A DNA stretch of 32,053 bases from Opitutia bacterium. Its GTDB lineage: Bacteria; Verrucomicrobiota; Verrucomicrobiia; Opitutales; Opitutaceae. The stretch spans positions 1 to 32,053 of the forward strand of contig CANHJG010000057.1 in NCBI GenBank assembly GCA_947461205.1, given 5' to 3'. Below, piece by piece: positions 24,695 to 32,053 of this stretch. Made by a program: the position numbers and the translations under genes. The stretch's first letter is position 1, and every line of letters begins with the position of its first letter. Under the pieces are notes generated by a model. The model searched no databases. It saw nothing but the letters and a program-made list of their open reading frames with translations, and was not told the DNA's origin.

Positions 24695-26455
24695 ATGCCT
24701 GCCCTCCCGCTCCGCCCGCTGCTCGCCTTCGCCTCCGCCCTCGTCGCGCCCCTCCTTCCGGCTGCCGACTCGCCGCTCGAAACGTTTTTCCGCCGCCACC
24801 TCGACGAGCGTTTTGCGCTCCACCCGCTCGAAGCCACCCAGCTCGGCGACCATCGCTTCGACGACCAACTCGATGACCTTTCGCCCGCCGCCCTCGCCCG
24901 GTCCCTCGCGCACCTGAAAGCCGCGCGCACGAAACTCCCGCAGGCCATCGACCGCGCCCAGCTCTCCCCCGACGAGCGCATCAACTTCGACCTCTTCGTC
25001 CACGAGCTCGATGCCGCGATTTGGCTCCACGAAAATACCCAGCCCTACGCGACCAATCCCCGCATCTACACGGACTACATCGGCGACAGCGTGTTTCTCC
25101 TCCTCGCCCAATCGCGCCTACCGAAGGAAACGAACATCGCGAACGCCCTCGCCCGCATGCGGCAGATCCCCGCCATCGTCGCCGCCGCAAAACAAAATCT
25201 CACAAACCCGCCGCGCGTCGTCCTCGAAACGGCCATCCGCCAAAACCAAGGCTCCATCGGTTTCTACGAACGCGACCTCTTCGAACTCGCCGGCTCCACC
25301 TCGCAGCTCGCTGCACTCAAAGCCGAGGCCGCCCGCGTCGTCCCCGTGCTCAAAGATTACCAGCAATGGCTGGAGCACACCCTCCTCCCGCGCGCGACCG
25401 GCGAGTGGCGGCTCGGCCCGCAAAAATTCGCGCCGAAACTCGACTACACCCTCAACGCCGGCCTGAGCGCCGACGACGTGCTGCGCGCCGCCGAGTCCGA
25501 GTTCACCCGCGTGCATCAGGAACTCTACGTCATCTCTCGCCAGCTCTGGTCGCGCTACTTTCCCACCGCCGCGTTACCCGTCCCCGACGAATCCGGCCGT
25601 CGCACCACCATCGCCCGGGTGATCGCCGCAGTCTCGAAGGAACACGGCAAACCCGAAGAGCTCGTCGCCGACGCCCGCGCCACGGTCGACCGCATCAAGA
25701 CCTTCATCCGCGAAAAAGACATCCTCCGCCTCCCCGACCCCGACCGCTGCCAGGTTATTGAGATGCCCGAGTTCCAGCGCGGCAATTCTCTCGCCTACAT
25801 GAACGGCGCCCCGCCCCTCGATCCCGACGCCCCGAGTTTCTACGCCATCAGCCCGCCCGCGAGAGACTGGGCCCCCCAGCGCACGCAGAGCCTCCTCGAG
25901 GAATACAACCGTCACATGCTGCAGATTCTCACGATCCACGAGGCTTACCCCGGCCACTACGTGCAGCTCGAATACTCCGGCCGCTCCCCGTCCTACCTCC
26001 GCCGCGTGCTCCAATCCGGCGTGATGATCGAAGGCTGGGCCGTCTACACCGAACAGATGATGCTCGACCAGGGCTACGGCGACGGCGATCTCGCGCTCCG
26101 CCTCAACCAGCTGAAATTTTACCTCCGCGCCGTCGCCAACGCGATCCTCGACCACAAGCTGCACGCGCAAGCCATGACCGACGCCGAGGCGATCCGCCTC
26201 ATGGTCGACGGCGCGTTTCAGTCCGAGGAGGAGGCGCGCGCGAAACTCATCCGCGCCAAGCAAACGTCCACGCAACTCAGCACCTACTTCGTCGGCCGCA
26301 TGGCCCACGTACGTCTGCGCGAGGAAATGCAGCGCACCCTCGGCGACACATTCCGTCTCGGCCGCTACCACGAGGCCGTCCTCTCCCACGGCTCCATCCC
26401 CATGAAATATCTCGCCGAGCTCGTCCGCGCCAATCCCGCCGCCGCTTCGAAATAG
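24695..26455 (+). CDS. Exported DUF885 family metallopeptidase-like protein
   Basis: A 586-residue protein starting at ATG 24695, chosen because it gives a signal peptide (PALPLRPLLAFASALVAPLL) cleaved near residue 25; the frame upstream overlaps the PepSY gene. The DUF885 fold is supported by a long helical N-terminal half (FFRRHLDERFALHPLEATQL; LSPDERINFDLFVHELDAAI). It is also supported by the zinc-type motif HEAYPGH at residues 415-421, and EGWAVYTEQMMLDQGYGDGD, which supplies a further acidic ligand. DUF885 proteins are annotated as putative dipeptidyl or carboxypeptidase-like enzymes related to M32/M3-type folds; substrates are mostly unknown. It is the last intact gene of the plus-strand run before the remnant at 26456-26722. 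The length is typical. Confidence 0.9.
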   Translation: MPALPLRPLLAFASALVAPLLPAADSPLETFFRRHLDERFALHPLEATQLGDHRFDDQLDDLSPAALARSLAHLKAARTKLPQAIDRAQLSPDERINFDLFVHELDAAIWLHENTQPYATNPRIYTDYIGDSVFLLLAQSRLPKETNIANALARMRQIPAIVAAAKQNLTNPPRVVLETAIRQNQGSIGFYERDLFELAGSTSQLAALKAEAARVVPVLKDYQQWLEHTLLPRATGEWRLGPQKFAPKLDYTLNAGLSADDVLRAAESEFTRVHQELYVISRQLWSRYFPTAALPVPDESGRRTTIARVIAAVSKEHGKPEELVADARATVDRIKTFIREKDILRLPDPDRCQVIEMPEFQRGNSLAYMNGAPPLDPDAPSFYAISPPARDWAPQRTQSLLEEYNRHMLQILTIHEAYPGHYVQLEYSGRSPSYLRRVLQSGVMIEGWAVYTEQMMLDQGYGDGDLALRLNQLKFYLRAVANAILDHKLHAQAMTDAEAIRLMVDGAFQSEEEARAKLIRAKQTSTQLSTYFVGRMAHVRLREEMQRTLGDTFRLGRYHEAVLSHGSIPMKYLAELVRANPAAASK

Positions 26456-26722
26456 TCCGCCGGCATCATCCCCTCGCCTGCACCCCCCCTCGGCTCGGCA
26501 CTGCGCCGCATCGCGCTCGGGGCACGGCTCGGACTGACTCCGCGGCCCCCCGCCGCCGAACCGCTCAACCTCGGCTCCCACGGGGAACTCTTCGGCGACG
26601 AGTGCGACGCCGGCGTGACGTGGAAAACAGGCGCCAGCCCCGCCGCCCTGCGCGGCCGGACCGTCCGCCTCCGCGTCGAACTCAACGACGCCGACCTCTC
26701 GGCCCTGCGCTTCGCCGATTGA
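26456..26722 (+). pseudogene. C-terminal remnant of a glycosidase-like gene
   Basis: After the DUF885 stop the same frame runs open to a TGA at 26720-26722. Residues from about 26564 read LNLGSHGELFGDECDAGVTW, then LRGRTVRLRVELNDADLSAL and RFAD. This resembles the common C-terminal tail of secreted putative glycoside hydrolases or sialidases in Verrucomicrobia and Planctomycetes, in which the typical form is a GRPVRLRF...DADLYAFRF ending. The sequence before it (26456-26560) has no start codon or recognisable domain. It is therefore probably the last piece of a deleted gene. It accounts for most of the 349-base gap before the next gene; the rest (26723-26804) shows no gene. Confidence 0.5.
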
Positions 26723-26804
26723 ACGCCGCGGGCCGGCTCCGGCGGCGAGCCTAATCTCGAAGCTTGCCGACCACAGCCGCTCGCGCCAATCAACGCCCAG
26801 CCCC

Positions 26805-27365
26805 GTGAACCCCGAGTTTCCCTCCGACGCTTCGCCGTCTGCCGACCACCGCTGGTTCAACGACCACGTGCTCCCGCACGAGCCGATGCTGCGCGCGTGG
26901 TTGCGCAGCCGCTTTCCGCGCGGTGTCGAGCTCGACGATCTCGTCCAGGAGGCGTTCACGCGCGTGCTGCGCGCCCGCGCCAACGGAGCAGCCATGCATT
27001 CGCCCAAGGCGTTTCTTTTCGCGACCGCCCGCAACCTCGCCCTCGACGTCCTGCGCCATCGCCAGGTTTCCGGCCAAGATACCTTAGTGCCTTTCGAATC
27101 CTTGGACGTCTTGGATGGGAGCGACGGCATTCCGGAAACCGTCGACCGCCACGAGAAACTCGAACGCTTGACCCTCGCCATCCAGTCCCTGCCCGAACGC
27201 TGCCGCGAGGTCATGACCTTGCGCAAAGTCTACGGACTGTCCCAGAAGGACATCGCCGCGCGCCTCGGCATTTCCGAGTGCACCGTCTCCGCGCAGCTCA
27301 CCATCGGCGTGCGCAAATGCACCGAGTCGTTTGCCCGCGACCGCCGCGAAGCGGGTCTCCGATGA
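26805..27365 (+). CDS. FecI-like ECF sigma factor
   Basis: A 186-residue sigma-70-family ECF factor from GTG 26805; the upstream FNDHVLPHEPMLRAWLRSRF is conserved in the family, so the in-frame ATG at about 26886 would truncate region 2. Region 2 covers about 25-90 (VELDDLVQEAFTRVLRARA; SPKAFLFATARNLALDVLRH). Region 4 covers about 125-175 (LPERCREVMTLRKVYGLSQK; DIAARLGISECTVSAQL). Its position directly before a FecR-type anti-sigma gene (4-base ATGA overlap) and a receptor with an STN domain shows the classical FecI-FecR-FecA arrangement. The sigma factor is presumably released when the receptor is loaded and turns on the downstream receptor gene. It is not closely related to the sigma factor at 17299-17823. 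Confidence 0.92.
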   Translation: MNPEFPSDASPSADHRWFNDHVLPHEPMLRAWLRSRFPRGVELDDLVQEAFTRVLRARANGAAMHSPKAFLFATARNLALDVLRHRQVSGQDTLVPFESLDVLDGSDGIPETVDRHEKLERLTLAIQSLPERCREVMTLRKVYGLSQKDIAARLGISECTVSAQLTIGVRKCTESFARDRREAGLR

Positions 27366-28441
27366 ACGCGCCCACGCCCGACGACCAAGCCGCGGAATGG
27401 CTCATCCGGCGCGACCGCGGGCTCACGCCCATCGAGCAGGACGCGTATCTGCACTGGCTCGCCGCCGATCCCCGCCACGGCGACGCCCTTGCGCGCCAGC
27501 AAGCCACTTGGCGCGAACTCGACCTCCTTGCCGATTGGCGCCCGGAGCACGCGCCCGAGCCCAACCCCGCCCTGCTGGCTCCCCCGCGCCGCGCCGCGCG
27601 CAGCCCGTTTCGCTGGCTCGCCCCGGTCGCCTTGGCCGCCGCCGCCGGTGTCGCCCTCGCCCTCTTGCTGGAGCGCGCGGCCCGCCCACCCTCCGCCGCG
27701 GCGCCGGCAGAAACCCCGGTCGCCACCAGCTACGAAAAACGCCTCCTCCCCGACGGCTCCGTCCTCGAACTCAACCGCGGCGCCTCCGTCTCCGTTTCCT
27801 ACACGGCTGCCGAGCGCCGCGTGCATCTCCTGAGCGGCGAGGCTCACTTCACGGTCGCGAAAAATCCCGCGCGCCCTTTCATCGTCCACGCCGCCAGCGT
27901 CGAGACGCGCGCCGTCGGCACCGCTTTCAACGTCCACCTCGGCGCTGCGTCCGTCGAGGTCCTCGTGACCGAAGGCAAGGTCGCCGTCTCCGAGGTGGAG
28001 CGCGTTGACCGCAACGCGCTTTCCGCGAACGCAGAGGCCAAACCAACGCGTTGGGCTCAACCCGTTCCACCCCAAAACACCTTCCTGATCGCTCACGAGC
28101 GCCTCACGGTTCCGCTCGCACCGGTCTCATCCTCTCCCGGCCCTGCGCCCACCCTCACCCCCATCGCCGTCAGCTCCGCCGAAATCGCCCGCACCCTCGC
28201 GTGGCAGCCGCGCCTCCTCGAGTTTTCCGCCGCACCCCTGGCGGAGGTGGTCGCCGAGTTCAACCGCCACAATACCCTCCAACTCGCCCTCGCCGATCCC
28301 GCCCTCGCCAGCCTCCCCGTCACCGCGTCCTTCCGCTCCGACAACGCCGCCGGTTTCGTCCGGCTCCTCGAGGCCACCGCCGGTGTCCGGGCCGAGCGCC
28401 GCGGTGAGACGATTTCTCTCCGCCGCGCGATTTCTCCTTAG
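27362..28441 (+). CDS. FecR-family anti-sigma / signal-transducing membrane protein
   Basis: A 359-residue protein whose ATG overlaps the sigma factor stop as ATGA. The N-terminal part (about 8-60, EWLIRRDRGLTPIEQDAYLH) is the DUF4880-type anti-sigma domain. A membrane helix is at about 85-103. The FecR domain spans about 120-215 (YEKRLLPDGSVLELNRGASV; LLSGEAHFTVAKNPARPFIV; VGTAFNVHLG). The C-terminal segment (about 285-355, LEFSAAPLAEVVAEFNRHNT) resembles the STN-like/FecR_C domain that contacts the receptor signalling domain. It would relay substrate binding by the downstream receptor to the sigma factor. A Pro-rich, less conserved stretch at about 235-275 separates the two periplasmic domains. 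The stop is 46 bases before the chosen receptor start. Confidence 0.9.
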   Translation: MNAPTPDDQAAEWLIRRDRGLTPIEQDAYLHWLAADPRHGDALARQQATWRELDLLADWRPEHAPEPNPALLAPPRRAARSPFRWLAPVALAAAAGVALALLLERAARPPSAAAPAETPVATSYEKRLLPDGSVLELNRGASVSVSYTAAERRVHLLSGEAHFTVAKNPARPFIVHAASVETRAVGTAFNVHLGAASVEVLVTEGKVAVSEVERVDRNALSANAEAKPTRWAQPVPPQNTFLIAHERLTVPLAPVSSSPGPAPTLTPIAVSSAEIARTLAWQPRLLEFSAAPLAEVVAEFNRHNTLQLALADPALASLPVTASFRSDNAAGFVRLLEATAGVRAERRGETISLRRAISP

Positions 28442-28487
28442 TGTGTTCGGCGCGGTAGGCCGTCTTGCCCAGACACCGACCTTCCCC

Positions 28488-31400
28488 ATGCCTCACCTAC
28501 CCCGTCCCACGCGTTGGCTTCGTGCCGCCGCCCTCGTTGCCTTGGTCGCTTGCCGCGTGCTCGCCGCCGGTTCCACGCCGCAAAAATTCGACCTCCCCGC
28601 CGGCGACGCGGCCACCGCCCTTCGGCTCGCCGCCCAACAGGCCGGCCGCGAAATCATGTTCCCCGCCGCCGTCGTCCAGGGCGTTCGCGTGACCGCGCTC
28701 CGCGGCGAGTTCACCGTCGAGGACGCCCTCACGCGCCTGCTCGCTGGCACCGACCTCCAACTTGTGAGCGATCCGGGCTCCTCCGCCCTGGCCGTCGGCC
28801 GCGCCACGCCCGCCGCGCCCCTGCGCAACCCGTCCCCGGCCACCTCGGCGTCACCCTTGCCGCGGGCCGCCTCCGACGCCATTCTCCTCACCGCCTTTGA
28901 GGTCAAAGAGGACGCCTCCGACACCTATCAGGCCACCAACACCAATTCCGTCACCGGCACCACTGTCGCGCTCGGCAAGACCCCCCTCGATGCCAAGGTG
29001 TTTAACCGCCAGCTCATGGACGAACTGGCCGTGGTCGACATGACCCAGATGCTCTCCCAGCTCGGCGGTCTCGGCTCCGCCATTATTGCCGGGGGCAACG
29101 AGGAAGTTCGCGGCGACCTCGACGGCGACCGGCAGGACCCGAAGAGCATGACCATGCGCGGGCTCACCATTAACAACCCCCGGCGCGACGGCTTCCTGCG
29201 GGCCGACACCGCGCTGATGGACTCCTTCGACGTCGAGCGCGTCGACGCGCTCGGCGGCTCCAACTCGCTGCTCTTCGGTTCCGGCGATGCCGGCGGGGTG
29301 ATCACCACCAACTCGAAGCGGGCCGCGTTGGGTCGTCCGCTGCGGGGCTCGCTCTCCGCCGGCGGCGACTCCGAAGGCAGCCGCCGCTACACCCTCGATA
29401 CCGGCGCCGGCTTCAAGTATTGGGGCTTCCGCATCAACGCGGTCCACGGCGACACAAAATATTTTCGCCCGGCCAACCGCCAGCTGAATGAGGGCCTGAC
29501 CCTCGCGACGACCGTGCGGCCGTGGAAAAACCTCGAGATTCGCGGCGAGTGGCGCCACCTGGTCCGCGACACCGACTATCCCAACTCGGGCATTGTGCGT
29601 GCGCCGCTCACCCAGTTGCTGCCCACCGGGGAGCGGCTGGACAACCAGAGCACGCGCTACATTGCGGCTTTTCCCAATGCGCTCGCGTTGACCGACGGCC
29701 TCATCGATCTCACGAAGGCCGACACCCTCTTCGGCCCTTACCAGAACTTTGCCTTCAAAAACGTCAGCAAGTCGGTCGTCGCGGAAGCCAAGCTCGCCGA
29801 GGGTCTCGGCCTGCAGGTGCGCTATGGCCACGATGCCCGCGTCAACAATGGGCTGACCCCGACCAACAACACCATTTTTGCCCCCGGCGCCGCCGGCAAC
29901 CTTTACGTGGATCCGGCCACCGGGCAGGTCGGCACAAAGTGGGCCTTCAACTTTCCCTTCCCGGTCTTGAACCCCTTTCATACCGGAGCCCGCGGCTACC
30001 GCGCCGCCCTGGCCTACCAAAAAGATCTCGGCCGGTGGGGCTCCCACCAAGCCAGCGCGTTTTTTCAGGACATGCAGTCGTGGACGAACCAGGATCAGTG
30101 GGCCTTCTACGAGGCCGACGCGGCCGGCAACGCGCCCGTGAACCCGGCGCTGATCAGCGTGCTCGACTCCGGCCGCATCCGCATCCCGGCGGTCTGGGTC
30201 CCCGTCAATCCCACCCAGATCGTGGGCGGCCAGAAATGGCCCTTCTCCTCCCTCGTCCACCCCAACGGCAAAACCTACGTCTCGCAGCCGCTCATCTTCG
30301 CCAACGCCGTCCCCCCCACCGCGGGCAACCCCCTCGGCCTTTCCGGCCCAATCAACCCCGCGACCGGTCAGAGCACCGTCAATGGCTACAGCCACGAGGA
30401 CGTCAATGAGCGCAGCCACGGCTTCAGTCTGTTCAGCGAGTGGTGGAAAGGGCGGATCGATACGATGGTCGGCTACCGCTCCGAAGAGGCGGACGGCCTC
30501 CGCACCAACATCGGCCTGAAGCGCGGGCCCATCAGCTACGACAGCCTGACCACCGGCGCCGTCGTCGACACCCCCCTGAAGGGCGTGCGCCTCTCGTTCA
30601 ACTACGCCACCAACGCCAAGATCAACTTCGACACCACCCGCGACATCTACAACCAACCCCTGCCACCCGGCAAAGGCGTGAGCAAGGACATCGGCCTGAA
30701 GTTTGGGATGTGGCAGGACCGCGTCTCGGGTAATTTCAACTACTACCAGTCCGAGGCCCAAAACTTCACGGCCACTATCGGCAGCCGCAATGACGTGGAT
30801 CCCGACGGCATCAACGGCCGCAACGGAGGTCCGTCCTACACTTATAGCAAAACGTCCGACGGCTATAACCTCTCGCTCTCCACCCGGCCGACCCGCGGCT
30901 GGGAAATCCGCGTCAACTTCGCCACCGCCAACGGCAGCGAGCGCACCGACGTCGACCTGCCCCAATTCTACAACGACCAGTTCAACACGACCACCGTCAA
31001 CGGCCAGACCGTCGTCGGCGTCCGCGCCACGGCGGGCGGCGCCGTCACCCCCTTGCTCGTGCCCGCCGACCCGAGCAACCCCGCCTCGGCCAAGATCCCT
31101 CTCTCCGTCGCCATGATGAAGGATCCCACCAGCCCCTATGTCGCGCAGCTTGACATCGAATCAGGCCAGATCCTCAACGCCCAAGTGCTCGGGCTGCTCA
31201 CCCCGGGCGTCGGCACCGGCGTGACCGGCCTTCCGCTCAGCGACCACCAGCTCGGTTTCGTCTCGCCCTCCGGCGGCAGCCTGATCGTCCGCCGCGCCGG
31301 CGAGAAAACCATCGGCTACGCCGAGCGCAGCTACAGCCTGATCAACCGCTACCAGTTCCACGAAGGCAAACTCCGCGGGCTCGTCCTCGGCCTCAGCAGC

Positions 31401-31682
31401 AGCCTGCGCGACAATCAGCGCGGCTATATGTACACCGACGCCGCCGACGCGAACAAACGGAAGATGTACTATTTTCCGGACCGTCTCTTGCACGATCTGT
31501 TCGCCGTCTACCGGTTCAAGCCGGTGGGAAAAATTCGCACTTCCCTGCAAATCAACGTGACCAATCTGCTGGACGCGAATGAAGTCGTGTACCTTGTCCG
31601 CTCGACCAACGGCAGGCTCCGCTACGCGCAATGGCTCAACAACCCGCGCAAGCTGGGCGTCACCACCACGGTGAGTTTTTGA
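28488..31682 (+). CDS. TonB-dependent receptor with N-terminal STN signalling domain (FecA-like)
   Basis: A 1064-residue outer-membrane receptor. The ATG at 28488 gives a signal peptide (HLPRPTRWLRAAALVALVAC) to about residue 27; a GTG at 28383 would overlap the FecR gene by about 58 bases and is less likely. The STN domain spans about 33-104 (FDLPAGDAATALRLAAQQAG; LRGEFTVEDALTRLLAGTDL). A TonB-box-like ILLTAFEVKEDA is near residue 132, and the plug includes MTMRGLTINNPRRDGFLRAD and VERVDALGGSNSLLFGSGDA. The rest is a large barrel ending in VSF; at over 1000 residues it is longer than classical FecA. Together with the two upstream genes it forms a complete FecIRA-type cell-surface signalling set. 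The cargo is unknown: iron, a glycan fragment or a vitamin are all possible. Confidence 0.94.
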   Translation: MPHLPRPTRWLRAAALVALVACRVLAAGSTPQKFDLPAGDAATALRLAAQQAGREIMFPAAVVQGVRVTALRGEFTVEDALTRLLAGTDLQLVSDPGSSALAVGRATPAAPLRNPSPATSASPLPRAASDAILLTAFEVKEDASDTYQATNTNSVTGTTVALGKTPLDAKVFNRQLMDELAVVDMTQMLSQLGGLGSAIIAGGNEEVRGDLDGDRQDPKSMTMRGLTINNPRRDGFLRADTALMDSFDVERVDALGGSNSLLFGSGDAGGVITTNSKRAALGRPLRGSLSAGGDSEGSRRYTLDTGAGFKYWGFRINAVHGDTKYFRPANRQLNEGLTLATTVRPWKNLEIRGEWRHLVRDTDYPNSGIVRAPLTQLLPTGERLDNQSTRYIAAFPNALALTDGLIDLTKADTLFGPYQNFAFKNVSKSVVAEAKLAEGLGLQVRYGHDARVNNGLTPTNNTIFAPGAAGNLYVDPATGQVGTKWAFNFPFPVLNPFHTGARGYRAALAYQKDLGRWGSHQASAFFQDMQSWTNQDQWAFYEADAAGNAPVNPALISVLDSGRIRIPAVWVPVNPTQIVGGQKWPFSSLVHPNGKTYVSQPLIFANAVPPTAGNPLGLSGPINPATGQSTVNGYSHEDVNERSHGFSLFSEWWKGRIDTMVGYRSEEADGLRTNIGLKRGPISYDSLTTGAVVDTPLKGVRLSFNYATNAKINFDTTRDIYNQPLPPGKGVSKDIGLKFGMWQDRVSGNFNYYQSEAQNFTATIGSRNDVDPDGINGRNGGPSYTYSKTSDGYNLSLSTRPTRGWEIRVNFATANGSERTDVDLPQFYNDQFNTTTVNGQTVVGVRATAGGAVTPLLVPADPSNPASAKIPLSVAMMKDPTSPYVAQLDIESGQILNAQVLGLLTPGVGTGVTGLPLSDHQLGFVSPSGGSLIVRRAGEKTIGYAERSYSLINRYQFHEGKLRGLVLGLSSSLRDNQRGYMYTDAADANKRKMYYFPDRLLHDLFAVYRFKPVGKIRTSLQINVTNLLDANEVVYLVRSTNGRLRYAQWLNNPRKLGVTTTVSF

Positions 31683-31742
31683 TTCTGGTCGTCCTCTCGC
31701 GAATCCGCTTCCGCTGAAAATCCTGTTCCTCTGAGTCAAAAG

Positions 31743-32053
31743 ATGAAACGCCCCTTCGCCCTCCTCGCCACGCTACTGCTGGTCGCGCGGATGCCCGCGC
31801 AGGAGGCACCGCCCACCTACGACGTCGTCGTCTACGGCGACTCCTCCGCCGCCGTCACCGCCGCCATCGCCGCCCAGCGCGACGGCCGCTCCGTCATTCT
31901 GGTCAATCCCACCGGCTTCCCCGGCGGCATGAGCGCCAGCGGGCTCGGCGCCAGCGATTTCCTCGGAAAACGAAACACGTTCGGCGGCATCGCCTCAGAG
32001 TTCTACGACGCCATCGCCGCCGCCTACGGCGAGAAATACATCCGCAGCTTCGA
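31743..32053 (+). CDS. Secreted FAD-dependent oxidoreductase (copy 3), 3' truncated by window end
   Basis: The frame starts at ATG 31743 and is open to the last base, so only about 103 residues are visible. The signal peptide (KRPFALLATLLLVARMPAQ) is followed by YDVVVYGDSSAAVTAAIAA and LVNPTGFPGGMSASGLGASD, then TFGGIASEFYDAIAA. This is the same N-terminal plan as the tandem pair at 12392-15879 (YDVVVYGGTSGG..., LGGLSSGGLGATD, GGVSREFYRRV), so it is a divergent third paralogue. Its dinucleotide loop reads GDSSAA instead of GGTSGG at residues 32-37, losing glycines normally expected near the FAD. It begins 60 bases after the receptor stop and is probably co-transcribed with the FecIRA-like genes. 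Confidence 0.85.
   Translation, partial: MKRPFALLATLLLVARMPAQEAPPTYDVVVYGDSSAAVTAAIAAQRDGRSVILVNPTGFPGGMSASGLGASDFLGKRNTFGGIASEFYDAIAAAYGEKYIRSF

Noticed and set aside
26897-27361. Extended start for the FecR protein at 27362
   Set aside because: The extra residues are an Arg/Pro-rich shadow of the sigma factor gene; the ATGA overlap gives the expected start.
1-32053. CRISPR arrays, tRNA/rRNA genes, insertion sequences, riboswitches
   Set aside because: No regularly spaced repeats, cloverleaf or rRNA-like sequence, transposase frame or recognisable aptamer was seen on reading; the DUF1016 gene alone is not enough to call a mobile or defence island.

Overview
The window is about 32 kb of very GC-rich, densely coding bacterial chromosome. 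The gene mix points to the Verrucomicrobiota, probably an Opitutaceae-like lineage. The evidence is a planctomycete/verrucomicrobial cytochrome-DUF1549-DUF1553 protein paired with a DUF1501 protein, an ECF sigma factor of the Rhodopirellula/Verrucomicrobium type, many Tat-exported oxidoreductases, secreted FAD-dependent oxidoreductases, and TonB receptors with an N-terminal leader typical of Opitutaceae. The taxonomic call is an inference from these families; there is no rRNA or tRNA here. Most start codons follow a C-rich leader and lack a Shine-Dalgarno sequence.

Layout. (1) 1-6902, plus strand: a truncated M19 membrane dipeptidase, a secreted CBM9-like protein, a large haem-motif DUF1549/DUF1553 protein and its DUF1501 partner. 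(2) 17823-7007, minus strand: an eight-gene run with ECF sigma factor, FecR-type regulator with a C-terminal galactose-binding-like region, two tandem paralogous FAD-dependent oxidoreductases, TonB-dependent receptor, SGNH hydrolase, Tat-exported TIM-barrel isomerase/epimerase and Tat-exported Gfo/Idh/MocA oxidoreductase. (3) 17824-19248: a gene-poor gap holding an AT-rich promoter candidate, a decayed minus-strand gene, a decayed plus-strand gene and a GC-palindrome-rich stretch. (4) 19249-26455, plus strand: two secreted alpha/beta hydrolases, a DUF1016/YhcG-type PD-(D/E)XK nuclease, two tandem PepSY-type membrane proteins and a DUF885 metallopeptidase-like protein, followed by a short gene remnant. 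(5) 26805-32053, plus strand: a classical FecI-FecR-FecA-like set (sigma factor, anti-sigma factor, receptor with STN signalling domain), then the start of a third FAD-dependent oxidoreductase cut by the window end.

How they may work together. The minus-strand run looks like one regulated locus. A surface receptor imports a ligand, an esterase trims it, and several exported redox and isomerase enzymes act on it in the periplasm under control of its own sigma/FecR pair. No ordinary glycoside hydrolase is present. Cleavage of a glycoside through oxidised (keto) sugar intermediates is therefore the most interesting hypothesis, but it is an inference. The second set at the right end is wired differently: its receptor carries its own signalling domain, so import is likely sensed directly, and it too leads into an FAD-dependent oxidoreductase.
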